NCBI GenBank assembly: GCA_037367405.1
Contig: JAZKJV010003127.1
Span: forward strand, 186,001 to 250,000
Source: Ottelia alismoides
Taxonomy: Eukaryota; Streptophyta; Magnoliopsida; Alismatales; Hydrocharitaceae
DNA: 64,000 bases
Direction: 5' to 3'
Shown: piece by piece, positions 34,501 to 45,343 of the stretch
Layout of the letters: every line of letters begins with the position of its first letter
How positions within the stretch are numbered: the stretch's first letter is position 1
Position numbers and translations under genes: made by a program
The notes under the pieces: generated by a model
What the model saw: only the letters and a program-made list of their open reading frames with translations
Told to the model about the DNA's origin: nothing
Database searches by the model: none

Positions 34501-34730
34501 TTATAGCCTAAATAAAATTTTGAAGGCTTCTTTGTACATTGGGTTGTTCCTTATTTTAAAAAACATAAAAATTTGCAAAAAAACATAAATAAATAAAAGT
34601 AGTTTTGATTTCTTGATCTTGACTACTTTGTATATTTTTGTGATCCTTGTGTTCGACCCTGACCGAGCCTTGTGATTCGGGTCGCAACGACCCTTAGAGA
34701 TATCTTAACTCGAGTTGCTTGGATCGCTCA
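31517..34730 (+). repeat. 5' LTR of Ath-E (about 3.2 kb)
   Basis: It starts TGATGAATCCCTG and ends GCTCA, six bases before the primer site. Zones: AT-rich to about 32290, GC-rich 32300-33560, AT-rich to 34620. It aligns closely with 61239-64000. The GC-rich zone holds frames on both strands (for example 33099-33422 plus and 33227-32952 minus) that recur in the partner LTR. They recur simply because the LTRs are similar, and they are absent from the other Athila LTRs. Confidence 0.8.
32541..32547 (+). promoter_or_regulatory. TATA box of the Ath-E 5' LTR
   Basis: TATAAAG lies 1.02 kb into the LTR and is conserved at 62258-62264 in the 3' LTR. Confidence 0.6.
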
Positions 34731-34736
34731 CCGGAA

Positions 34737-34754
34737 TGGCACTGTTGTTGGGGA
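34737..34754 (+). other. Primer-binding site, tRNA-Asp type
   Basis: TGGCACTGTTGTTGGGGA is the decayed counterpart of the Ath-A site at 1978-1961 (three differences). It lies six bases after the LTR end. Confidence 0.7.
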
Positions 34755-36111
34755 GCATGGCTTGGTAGTCGATTTTCAACCATCGTTATTTTTATTCGTT
34801 TTTAGCTCTATTTGTTATAATTGATTTCTGACCCAGTTCTGTTTTGCTTTTTGGTGCGAGGGAATCGCCCGAGGGTCGCTTTGGAGGAGACTCGGACTCG
34901 AGGAGAAGCAGGAGAAGTACATAATTAGTTATAGTTCATAGAGTAGCACAGAGTAGTTTTTAAAACATTTTATTATTATTGTAATAATACAGGGACCTCA
35001 GACACTTTGGACACTTGGCATATGGGGGTCTGTTTTGCCGAGCACCAGTGTGCTCGGGGACCTCACCATGGTTTTTCACTGATTTTGATTTCCTTCGCTT
35101 TTATTCATATTTGATTCTCGAAGAATTTGGCCCTTACATTTAAGAATTTCTTTGATTGTGATATGACTGATTAAGGACCAATCCCTAATTATTTGCTTGC
35201 ACCTATAGTTCGTAATTGGACCTTACTAATAAATCATAATAAAAAGTTAGTTTGATTAGACTCGAGTCCACGTGCCGTCAGGAACCACATACAACGCTAA
35301 CAGGACCCGTTCTGGCGGGCACCGAGTGGTTTCCAAGATCAGACTCCGGACTTAGTCTGGTTAGCTAGCTATTGTTCTTCCCGTGTAGAAATTACTCATC
35401 TAAGGCCGCTTTCTTCTTGCATCATTTATATTAGTTTACTTTCAGTCTTTAAATTTATACACGGATCACCATGCATATAGAGTGCTGGCGACATGTACAC
35501 ATCTCTGACTTTGCATGCATCATAGTGTTTGATCGCGCATCAGCTTTTTTGACTTCTCCCCCTATTTTTGGGCAATTAAATAATCATGAGATCAAAAAAT
35601 TCAGGCATTTGTTTGCTTATTGAAAGATACCTAAAAAGTGATAATCATAAAATTAGGACTGCTAATCAAACTTGATCCTAAAAGACACATCACCTAAAAA
35701 TCTCTGTTGGGAGAGCAATCCCCTTATTGTTTGGTTTGCTTGTGCGAGAGAGTGATCCATACACTAGGCTAGAGACATACCTGAACTCTCTTTAGACTAC
35801 TGTTCTTGGGGTTAGTCGTTCTCCAGTGAGGATCGCTCTGGTCTTCAGTTAAGAAGGTCGCGATATCCTTAACAGAGCGAGTTGATCGGGTAGGAGGTAA
35901 ACGGTCCGCAACTTGGACTGGCTGGGAAAGATCTAGCTTTGGGATTGGGTCAGTCTTTTGGGAGCATCGGGTTCCTATCAGCTCGCTTAATCATCCTGCT
36001 AGACTGAATTATCACCTAAATAAAATGGACAAGATAAAAGACCGAACCTTCACGATCATCAACTTACATAGCTAAATTGGGGGTTTGATTTCTGATCTTG
36101 TTTGATTTCAG
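34755..36111 (+). other. Ath-E 5' leader with conserved hairpin and possible splice acceptor
   Basis: Non-coding, about 1.36 kb. It aligns in blocks with the Ath-A leader. The hairpin at 35038-35057 (arms CCGAGCAC and GTGCTCGG, loop CAGT) is conserved. The end of the leader is T-rich and finishes TTTGATTTCAG at 36111, which looks like a plant 3' splice site. Ath-A has TTTTTCCAG at the same place. Gag-type coding starts right after. Confidence 0.5.
35038..35057 (+). other. Conserved leader hairpin (Ath-E copy)
   Basis: An 8-bp perfect stem with loop CAGT, about 300 bases after the primer site. Same arms as in Ath-A at 1594-1613. Confidence 0.6.
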
Positions 36112-38460
36112 ATCCCATCCACCTCTTTCCAGATCACACTGGTGGGGTGGAGGTCCCTTCGGCAGCCTTTGGCTGCACCACTTTTGAGCACTCCGCCCAC
36201 TCATCTAGGCAGGTTCGGGGGAGCCTAGACCCGCTCTCTAAACCCGAGTTCGATTCCACCCTGTTCCTCCTCGACCACCCTTCTTCCAGTCCTGAGGTGC
36301 CCGAGTAGAGACCAGAGAAGATATTTGTTCATTTGATGGCACCTGAGTCGGGGTCTTTCGCCTTTCAGAGACCCAAGTGATGTCCAGCAACGAGGAGCGC
36401 ACTAATGGGCAACCCTAGAGTACCACATATGTCTTAGATCAGGGTGCATCAACGATACACTGTTAGCCTCCCTGGAGATGATGCAATGTTGGATCAGATA
36501 CCAGGGAGCCTTCATGGAAAATATGCGTAGAGAGATGGCACAGATGCGAGCCGACCGAGGAGAGCCGAACCGATCAGGCGGTGGAGAGATACCAGAGATT
36601 GGAGGAGGTGGAGGACATCCAGAGGAGCCATAGGAGCCAATCCGACCATCTAGGACGATGAGAGAGTTGCACAACCCTGGTGTGACTCTTACGTACCGTT
36701 GGATTCAGCTTCTGGCGATTCTGGGAGATGTCAAGCTCCCCCTTAGACCATCCAGTTGTTGCCCAAATTCCATGATCTTGCCACCGTGGAGTTGCATCTT
36801 CACCTGCAGGAGTTTGGGATGATATGCAGCACTGTCCACAACAGATACGTGGACGAGGACACCATCAAGATGATGGCTTTTCCATTCTCCCTAGTCGATA
36901 GAGCAGCCTACTGGATGAAGCATTTGGGGAGATATGTCACTTCGTGGGAATTGCTACGGACCGAGTACTTGAATAAGCACTATCCAATCAGTCGAACGAA
37001 CGCAACTAAAGTTCTGATCAATAACTTCTCCATGATCCCCAAGGAGCAGTTCTATGAGGCGTGGTATCGTTTCCGTGAGCTCATTGATGGGTGTCCACCC
37101 CATGACAACTCCAAGTCCAACTTAGTATAGAGTTTCTTTTGTGGGCTGACACCAGAGCTGTAAGGGCTTGTAAATGCTTCTTGTGGGGGCTCCTATTTCA
37201 CCATGGACGAAGATTAAGTCTAGTCCATATACGAGGAGATGACTGAGAACTATACAATTATGTCCCGGACTCATCTCTACACTTAGGGGAAGCCCTCACC
37301 CCATGTCGTGTCCTATCAGAGGATAGCACGAGTCGATGTAGGTCCATCCACCTCTTCAGCAACCGCAGCACAGGCAGAGTCATCGGCAGCTGGATGGGCA
37401 TCATCAGCGAGGAGCTAGACCACATAGAGATTATCAAGAAGGAGCAGTGCCAGGGAATGAATCAGATCGATCAGTTGGCACAGACGTTAAGTGACTTGAA
37501 GACCCAGATCATGGGTCTCCAGGAGCGCAGACGGCTTCTCAGCCCCGTCTCAAGTCACAGGTTGATCCTAGCAGCAGCAGCTCGACCCAGCACTCCGCCC
37601 AGTACCGATAGGTTCACCACATCTAGGCGGAGGCATTCTAGAAGTCGCAACACCAATACCCACAGCTATCGCCATCTCAGAACTTTCAGATGGTGGTGTA
37701 TCAACAAGATCAACCACTGGCAGTTCTTCCTCCCCCCTTCGATCAGGAGTTGTTGATGGAAGTCAACGGAATTTCGTACGATTAACAACAGCCCGGGATC
37801 CGCCAAGATCATCTCGGATTCAGGTGGTCGATCGGAGGTACCTCATCCCAACAGCAGCCTCCAGCTCAGGGTGGACAATTCAACCAGCCACAACAGCAGC
37901 CCCAGTTCCTTCACCAACCACAAACAACATCATTACTAGTCGGATCCCTGTCCCTACCAGCAGGGACAATAGTGGAGGCAGACCAGCAGCAGCCTCAGTA
38001 GTATTCTCAGCCTGCCCCTCATCAGCTCCAACAACAACCTTATTTTCAGAGAGGCAACCGGTCTGGTTCTCATGGACCATCTTATGAGAACCCATTACTC
38101 GATGATCTAGACCGCCTACTTTCCGACCAGCAGGCATCCTTTAGGCGGGAGATGGATGAATTTTTCCAGGAGATGAGGGAGATCATACCAGCTCAGATTG
38201 ATCCCAATCCGAACAACTTGAAAAGAAAATCTGAGCAGGTACATTTTACAGAGACACCACTCCTAGTGATTTATTGGGTGACATTACTTCATTACATTTG
38301 ATGCTGACTTTATTACACTTAGGAACGGTAGGATACCAGTTGATGGTGCCTCGTCTGAGCGACGACACCACGAGGATGCAAGATCATCGGACGAGGATGA
38401 TAGCAACGTTGATGCCACTAAGGATGATGATGATAATGGTACTGATATACTAAGCATGAT
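36112..38460 (+). pseudogene. gag: Athila-like gag (Ath-E, broken)
   Basis: The N-terminal part (36112-36308) matches the region upstream of the Ath-A ATG. The equivalent of that ATG lies near 36335, followed by frameshifted remnants (VLDQGASTI). The core Gag domain is open in 36756-37130: LPKFHDLATVELHLHLQEF, RAAYWMKHLG, SWELLRTEYLNKHYP, and the REQFYE/YRFRELIDGCP type helix. Stops follow at 37128-37130 and 37159. A Gln-rich section follows (37540-38070) in mixed frames, then FITLRNGRIPVDG at about 38310-38350, the Athila ITLR motif, and an acidic tail (EDDSNVDATKDDDDNG). A dozen or so stops and shifts make it a pseudogene. Confidence 0.75.
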
Positions 38461-38584
38461 GATCTAGTCGACAGTACTGAAGTCATCGGTTCTCGAGATG
38501 AAGAGGGTGGTACTGATGCCACCAGAGCTCCAGATGCTGAGCCAGAGTACGGTGCAGATGCTGCAGTTAGAGTTCAACCAGTAG

Positions 38585-39416
38585 ATGATTGATAGATTCC
38601 ATATCCAGCTGACTCTACAGGAGGCACTTGAGCATATCCCTCTCTTCCAAAAGAACTTGAGAGAAAATACCACTATCTGTAGGAAGAAGAGGAACCACCA
38701 GGCAGAGATCCATGTGCTGACCCGTGCCACTTGCTTCGCCATCCAGAAACGTCTGCCAGCCAAGAGGCCAGATGCAGGAGCTCCCTATGTCAGATGCCAC
38801 ATTCATGAGCAGAGATTTGATCGCACTCTATTAGACAACGACTCTTCTATCAACCTCCTTCTGACAGCCTTACTCGATCAATTCGAGTTTGGCCCCTCTC
38901 TGAAAGAGTAGGACAGTCCTTCAGTTTACTGATAGATCTTTCAAGAGGCCGAAGGGGTTGTTGAAGGACATGGTCATCGCAATTCGGGGCCTGAAATTCC
39001 CCATGGACTTCGCTGTGTTGGACATGGAGATCCCTTAGTCTGTGACCTATAATCCCATCATTCTAGGATGACCGTTCTTGGCCACAACTAAGGAGGTGTT
39101 CGACCATGACAGTGGAAAGGTGTACTTTCGCATCGAGGGCAAGAGTATAAAAATAGAGATGATCGATGAGACCAGAGCACAAGACTCAACTTTTTCAGAG
39201 GAGTACAGTGATGCAGAGAAGACGATAGAGGCAGAGCGAGAAGTCCACCAAGAGTGCAACTTTGTGATCACTAATGATGAAGCCGCTTGGTCCGATCCCA
39301 TTTCACAAGCTCTTCTCTCACCTTCAGATTCCACAGATTCACAAATTCCAGCAGAGGAGAGTTTGGAGAGAACACTCTTGACAGAGGACACAGTCGAGGC
39401 TGAAGACCATGTTTAG
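38585..39416 (+). pseudogene. pol: Athila-like protease and acidic linker (Ath-E)
   Basis: Pre-protease segment (LTLQEALEHIPLFQKNLRE), then RPDAGAPYVRCHIHEQRFDRT and the active-site motif LLDNDSSINLLL (about 38831-38866). The catalytic Asp is present, but the normal Gly two residues on is Asp. A stop at 38909-38911 and a frameshift follow. The second half reads PKGLLKDMVIAIRGLKFPMDFAVLDMEIP near 38950-39035, then a stop and the PFLATTKEVFDHDSGKVYF block. The acidic linker is open to 39416. The change in the active-site loop suggests loss of function before or along with the stops. Confidence 0.75.
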
Positions 39417-39725
39417 GATAATGAGGCAAAGTATAATTCTTGTGATTTTGATTCCGATCCCTCGGATTCGACATAGATTAGGTAGAGTTTAATGATTTAC
39501 TACCTTGTTTGATTTCTACAGAGCCAACAGTTAGGGTGGAGACATTGCCAGCACCGAGTGTAGATATACCAGCAGGACAGTCTTCACTAGTTTTGTATGA
39601 TCAGCGTGAGTTCTCTCATTTAGATCTGGTTGCATTTACTCAAACCTTCATAGACCAGACTTACCAGTTCCCATTTGTCCTGAATTGAAGCCTTTACCAC
39701 AGTCACTGAAGTATAGATTCCTTGT
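39417..39725 (+). other. Degenerate linker between protease and RT (Ath-E)
   Basis: Low-complexity coding remnants with several stops. No domain is recognised. It corresponds to 24709-25029 in Ath-D. Confidence 0.4.
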
Positions 39726-41353
39726 GGGTGAGTATGAGATGTACCCTGTCATTATCTCAGCCGATCTGATTGGAGAGCAAGAATTTCATTTGATGGATGT
39801 TCTCTAAGGGAATCACAAGGCAATAGAATGGAGTGTAGCCAATCTCCACGGGACAAGTCCGGCTCTGTGCTCCCACCATATCTATCTCGAGGAGGATGCT
39901 AAGACATTGCGTGAGTTCCAACGACAGCTGAACCCGAATCTTTGAGAAGTAGTCATGAAGGAAATATCGAAATGGTGGAGCACCGATTTATCTACCCTAT
40001 ATCCGACTCCAAGTGGGTCAGTCCATTACATGTGGTGCCCAAGAAGACGGGAATTACTATAGTTGTGAGTGAGTCTGGAGACAAGATAGCTACCCGGGTA
40101 CCCACTTCTTGGAGGGTCTATGTGGACTACAGACGATTGAGTCAGGACACCAAGAAGGATCATTTCCCGCTACGTTTTATTGATCATATTATAGAGAGAC
40201 TAGCTAGGAAGAGCCACTACTTCTTTCTTGATGGGTACTCAGGATACAATCAGGTGGTCATAGCTTCTGAGGACCAGGATAAAACAACATTCACCTGTCC
40301 GTTTGGGATTTATGCTTTCATACGGATTCCCTTTGGCCTTTGTAATGCCCCGACAACATTCCAAAGGTGTATGTTGTCCATATTCTCGTACATGGTGGAT
40401 GACTGTTTAGAGGTCTTCATGGATGACTTTTCGGTCTACGGTGATGGGTTTGATGATCGTCTTGACTACCTAGACCACGTTCTTCAGCATTTCATAAAGG
40501 TCCATCTTGTTCTATCTTGGGAGAAGAGTCACTTTATATTGACTCAGGGGACGGTGCTTGGTCATATCATCTCCAACAGAGGCATGGAGGTCGATCCTGC
40601 CAAGGTGGATATCATCAGGAAACTTAATCCAGCCTCTACTTTACGGCAGTTACGGTCTTTTCTGGGGCATGTCGGTTTATACTGACGTTTCATTTATGAC
40701 TTTAGTAGGATTGCCTGATTGTTGACAGATCTGCTAACAAAAGACTTCGAGTTCATTATAGATGATAAGTGTCTTGCATCATTAGAGACTCTCAAGAGCT
40801 TGGTTGTTGAGGCTCCTGTCCTTCAGCCACCTGATTGATCTCTCCCATTCGAGATCATGACAGACGCCTACGATTTTTCCGTAGGGGCCATGTTGGGGTA
40901 GAGGAGGGATGGAGTACCATTTGCCATTCACTTCGCTAGTCGTATATTGGATGTCTTACAACGGAACTATACTGTCACGGAGAAAGAGATGCTAGCCATA
41001 GTTTTCACCTTGGACAAATTTCGATCATATAATCTTTGATCAAAAGTGACTATCTTTACAGATCATACCACCATCAGGTACCTTATGACAAAGAAGGATG
41101 CCAAAGCAAGACTGACTAGATGGATCCTTCTACTACAAGAGTTTGATATTGAGATTAAGAATAAACCTGTAGTCAAGAATGTGGTGATGGATCATCTCTA
41201 CCGATTGGAAAATCTTGAGGAATACGAGCAGATTGATCCTATTTCAGAGACCTTCCCAGATGAGGCGATCCTTGCTATCGTCTCTCTCCCATGGTACGCC
41301 GATATTGTGAACTATCTTGTTGCCAAGAAAGTTCCACAAGGTTGGCCCAGGTA
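39726..41353 (+). pseudogene. pol: Athila-like reverse transcriptase and RNase H (Ath-E)
   Basis: The RT lead-in (MYPVIISADLIGEQEF, then IEWSVANLHG) is frameshifted. From 39942 a 247-codon open stretch covers nearly all of RT: FIYPISDSKWVSPLHVVPKK, VYVDYRRLSQDTKKDHFPL, FLDGYSGYNQVVIA, PFGLCNAPTTFQRC, catalytic FMDD (EVFMDDFSVYG, about 40417-40449), LSWEKSHF, LGHIISNRG and FLGHVGLY. A TGA at 40683-40685 ends it. RNase H follows in the same frame with stops (FEIMTDAYDFSVGAMLG, ASRILD, TEKEML), and the ITIFTDHTTIRYL-type and MTKKDAKARLTRW blocks to about 41210. The frame is open again 41046-41354. This is the best-preserved RT in the window. It may have kept its frame by chance or decayed later than gag. 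Confidence 0.85.
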
Positions 41354-42569
41354 GCAACTTGAGACCTTCCTTGCGAAGTCCAAGTCCTACCATTGGGAGG
41401 ATCCCATCCTTTATAACGAAGGAGGGGATAGCGTCTGGCGTCGGTGCATTCCTCAAGAGGAGCACTACAGAGTCCTCATATACCGTCACAAGTTTGAGGC
41501 ATGAGGACATCATTCTGGGAGGAGAACAACATAGAAAGTGCTCCAATCCGGCCTATGGCGCCCTCCCCTCTTCAAGGATTCTGATGAATTTGTGAATAGG
41601 TGTACTGACTGTCAGAGGATGGGTACTTGTGGACAACGTGATATGATGTCGATGCAACTCATTCACTTCTGTGAGGTTTTTGATGCATGGGGTATTGATT
41701 TCAGGGGCCCATTCCCTAAGAGTAAGGGATTTGAGTACATTTTGTTGGCTGTGGATTATGTGAGTCGTGTTAAGGCCATCCCCGCCAGAACCGTAGATGC
41801 CAAGACTGTTTGCAAATTTTTGAGGAAAAATATTATTTCACGGTTTGGGGTGCCTAGAGTATTAATATCTGACGGAGGGTCTCTCTTTGTCAACGATAAG
41901 ATAAAGGCCCTTGCTAGCGAGTTTAGCATAAACCATCGTGTTTCCACTCCATATCATCCTCAGATCAATGTTCTTGTTGAAGTATCGAATAGGGAGATCA
42001 AGACGATATTGCAGAAGGTCGTCTGCCCAGAACGAAAGAATTGGTCACATCTTTTGGACTCGATCTTGTAGGAATATCGAACTTCCTTCAAGACTCCTTT
42101 GGGTACATCTCCCTTTCATCTCGTTTATGACAAGCCCTACAATTTACCTGTTGAGATCAAGCATAAGTCACTATGGGTTGTCAGTGATATATTATTGGAT
42201 CCAGAGAGTATAAGAGATCAAAGGAAGGCAGAATTGGCAGCCCTGGAGGAGCTTAGAGACACAACCTTCTCAAGCAGCCTACAATATAAGGAGGGAGTAA
42301 AGATATGGCATGATTTTCAAATCAGCCATAAGCAGTTTAAGCCAGATCCGAAAGTATGGTTGTTTGATGCCAGTCTTAGATTATTTCCAGGGAAATTGTA
42401 GAGCAAGTGAAAAGGACCATACCTGGTCCGAAAGGTGCATGACAATGGTTGTATTGACATATCTAAGATGTCATCTGAGTCTACCTTTCGTGTTAATGGT
42501 CAGCACCTCAAACCATATCTAGATCATGTGCCGCTGATCGTTGATGTCACCCCGATTCATTTTGCATGA
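41354..42569 (+). pseudogene. pol: Athila-like integrase (Ath-E)
   Basis: The HHCC zinc region is split by a stop and a frameshift (YRHKFEA, stop, GHHSG near 41490-41520; CTDC near 41605). From 41538 an open frame of 177 codons holds the catalytic core: first Asp in AWGIDFRGPF, second Asp in LISDGGSLF, and Glu in QINVLVEVSNREIK, so the D,D,E triad is complete. A TAG at 42069-42071 and a frameshift interrupt it. The C-terminal domain reads GTSPFHLVYDKPYNLPVE, LQYKEGVKIWHDF, WLFDASLRLFPGK, then KGPYLVRKVHDNG and FRVNGQHLKPYLD, ending at TGA 42567-42569. The same end motif occurs in Ath-B at 9936. Confidence 0.85.
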
Positions 42570-42690
42570 GATGACTCACATCATTCGCATCTCGTGCCTG
42601 AGTATCAATGTTTTCCGCCTTGTATAAATCCAGATGTCCATATCTCATCATTTTTTAGTCTAGCACCCCATCTGCATCATGTGATTATTC

Positions 42691-43038
42691 TATACCTAGG
42701 GTGTACTTTACCCTAAGTATAGGGGGTTGTCAGATTTCCGAGTATTCTTTTGATTTTTTTACCTATGTTTTGCTTCCTATACATAGGGAGATTTTACCCT
42801 AAGTATAGGGGAGGTAGACCTTGTACATCCCTTCACTCAGATTCCCCTGTGTGTACAGTCTGCTATACTAAGGATTACTCAATCCTAAGTATAGGGGGAA
42901 CCACCGAGCCCTATTAATTATATTCTTTGATTCGTCGTTGTAGTATAGCATTCCTTTTCACTTCCTTATACTAAGCACGAGTTATGTCTTCTTCATCGCT
43001 CTTCGTTCACTCTGAGGACATCGTTCAAGCTAAGTATA
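42691..43038 (+). repeat. Row of four hairpins with polypurine-like ends (Ath-E)
   Basis: Hairpin 1: 42691-42721 (12 bp, one mismatch) then a G run. Hairpin 2: 42777-42808 (12 bp, one mismatch) then GGGAGG. Hairpin 3: 42863-42894 (14 bp, one mismatch) then a G run. Hairpin 4: arms TATACTAAGC (42967-42976) and GCTAAGTATA (43029-43038) with a 52-base loop containing TATGTCTTCTT and TCTGAGGAC, both also present in the matching loop of Ath-C. The right arms repeat CCTAAGTATAGGGGG. The terminal polypurine tract of this element (61225-61238) is AAAGTATAGGGGGG. Confidence 0.8.
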
Positions 43039-43827
43039 GCGAGGTGTCGTATATATTACATATATAATTTAGCCATAACTCGTACTTTGTGTGAGTGTGT
43101 TAATAAATAAAATGTCTAAAACCCTTTAATCTAAAAATCGTAAAAATTTTAAAATTTCTCTTGTATATAGAATTCTTTCTTGCACATACATAGTTATTTA
43201 TAAAAATTATTTTTTGTACAAAAGTTTGTGAAAATATTTTGCTTGTAAAGTCTTTGTAAATATTTTGGTACCAAAATTATGTATAGAGTACAATTTTTTT
43301 GTAAAATGTTTGGAAAAATGAAAGTTTGCAAAAACCCTTGTATAAATATTTGTAAATAGTTTGGAAATCTTCTACATTCATGCATACATTTAAACATTTT
43401 CAAAAAATTTACACATTTTCAAAAAACTTTGCATGTAAATATTTTTGTAACTATTACATATTCTTCTGAATCATAGTTGACATTTAAATCAGCCTGAAAT
43501 TAAATTGGAAAATGGTGCTTGGTTATGATCTTAATCGACTAAATTCTAAGAGGAACCTTATACGATTTGGGGTTAAGACTTTTCAAGTCCATTGGTGACT
43601 TAATTCTTTGAGTCCACTAGGCTATGATCACATGTCATCTTGATGAGCTCAAGTAGAGCACTTAACAACGCACACATGACTCTCACAGATAATGGCTTTA
43701 CTTGCACCAACACCTCACATATAGCTCTCTATGGATGATGTGGTGAGGAGGTAGTTTCCTTTGGCTTGGGGTAACATACGAGGGTAGTACTTCTAGGCAG
43801 AACCTCTTTTCTTCCTTCAGGAAGGAA
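43039..43827 (+). other. Ath-E 3' non-coding region, left of the TekT insertion
   Basis: No frame is supported. A/T-rich with repeated TTTGTAAA-type blocks. It continues at 60430 on the other side of TekT. Segments near 43470-43620 correspond to Ath-C 18670-18800 (GAGGAAC and GACTTAATTCTT blocks). Confidence 0.55.
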
Positions 43828-43832
43828 GTGCG
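43828..43832 (+). other. Target-site duplication of TekT, left copy
   Basis: GTGCG directly before the outer left LTR. The same five bases follow the outer right LTR at 60425-60429. A 5-bp duplication is standard for Ty3/gypsy integration. Confidence 0.85.
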
Positions 43833-45308
43833 TGTAACGGAATGGTTCGGTTGAACGGCAGAAACATGCAACATTAGATCGTACGACCAAACAGTTAAAG
43901 GAAACTTGCAAGGTAATCAATGAGCAGAGAAAATAGTAAGTTAAACCAAAGTTCAATTGACTTAAAAGTTATCTTATTACAACTCCAACATAAATAGCAT
44001 TGCAAATGGACCAACAATAAAATTAGCAGATCAAAGTTCCAATGGGAATAATGACATCCTTTCGTAAATAATCCATCCATGATCCGTACCGGTTCAACTT
44101 CACGTAGACGGGTACTTCTCCTTGAACTGGAATTAAGTCACAGCTCGTGCTCTCCAGAAAAAAAACAACACATGTTATGAGCTAACGCTCAGTATGTGCC
44201 GAGTTGGGGTCAAGCCGGCTAGCGTCGAAAAAATGATTCTCCCAATGCTGGATTTAAATCCGTTAGAAATATAACCTCTTACGTGTAATTACTTATCAAT
44301 ACAGCTAATCAATTTGCATGATTTCCTTGTTGCATATAATACTAACTTATTCTCACATACTTTCTTTATGCAACTCATTTTCACATAGAGATGCGCACGA
44401 CAAGTATTCCTTTTGAAAATGTTTGTTGAAGCCATAGTTACATATATACCCTTAAAGTTCACCATAATTGCATATATGCCTTAACATTTCCATAATTTTC
44501 ACTTATACCCTCAGAGTTTTTCATAATTGCATATATGCCCCGTTACAATCAAAACATTTGTATAATGCCATTACTTTGTCATAGCACACATATGCCTTAG
44601 CAATTCCAGAGCTGTACACTTACCATTAATTTGTTTAGTGGTTAAAGTTGTCTTAATTGTTAAATCTTTAAATGGCTTTGGTGGCATTGCTGGCTTTGGT
44701 GGCTTTACCGCTGACAAAAGTGGTTCATGAACATGACATATATGACAGTATAGCTACAACTGTAGAGGACTTATCCTTCACCACAATCAGTTCCTTGAAC
44801 CGTACGCCCTCGGAAGGCGTTGACCCCTTCAGGTCCTCAATAAACAGACTCTAGAGGTGGCTCCCACCGTTAGGTGTGGCATTTAGCTTCGTTTACCCTC
44901 GTTCCATCATTCATGTTAGGAAATTCCGATTCCTTTAATAGCATTTCATTTTACATGTAATAGATATATAAATATATACATATCCTAGCACATTAGGCCC
45001 TTTAGACCCCTGTACGGGATTGTGTCAACACCTTTATGTAATCATAATACCTTAAATAATAATTTTGTTTTTAATTTAAGTAGAATACTAAGTAGTTATC
45101 CTCTTTTCCCTCAATATATGTTAGTGTACAATGTGGTACGAAGGTTACGAAATTCTCAATAACAATTTATTAGTAACAACCTCACCCATGATGAATGTAA
45201 CATCAACATGAAATTATTTTGATGTGGTTGAACTATGTTTACATTCAATACCCAGATCCGATATGCACATATCCTTTATCATGGGGTATATATCTAATTA
45301 AACTTTAA

Positions 45309-45343
<35 letters not shown>

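Noticed and set aside
42691..43038. Hairpin rows as a CRISPR array or rho-independent terminators
   Set aside because: Unit spacing is irregular, arms differ, there is no spacer pattern, and the context is a plant retrotransposon. The G runs match its polypurine tract.
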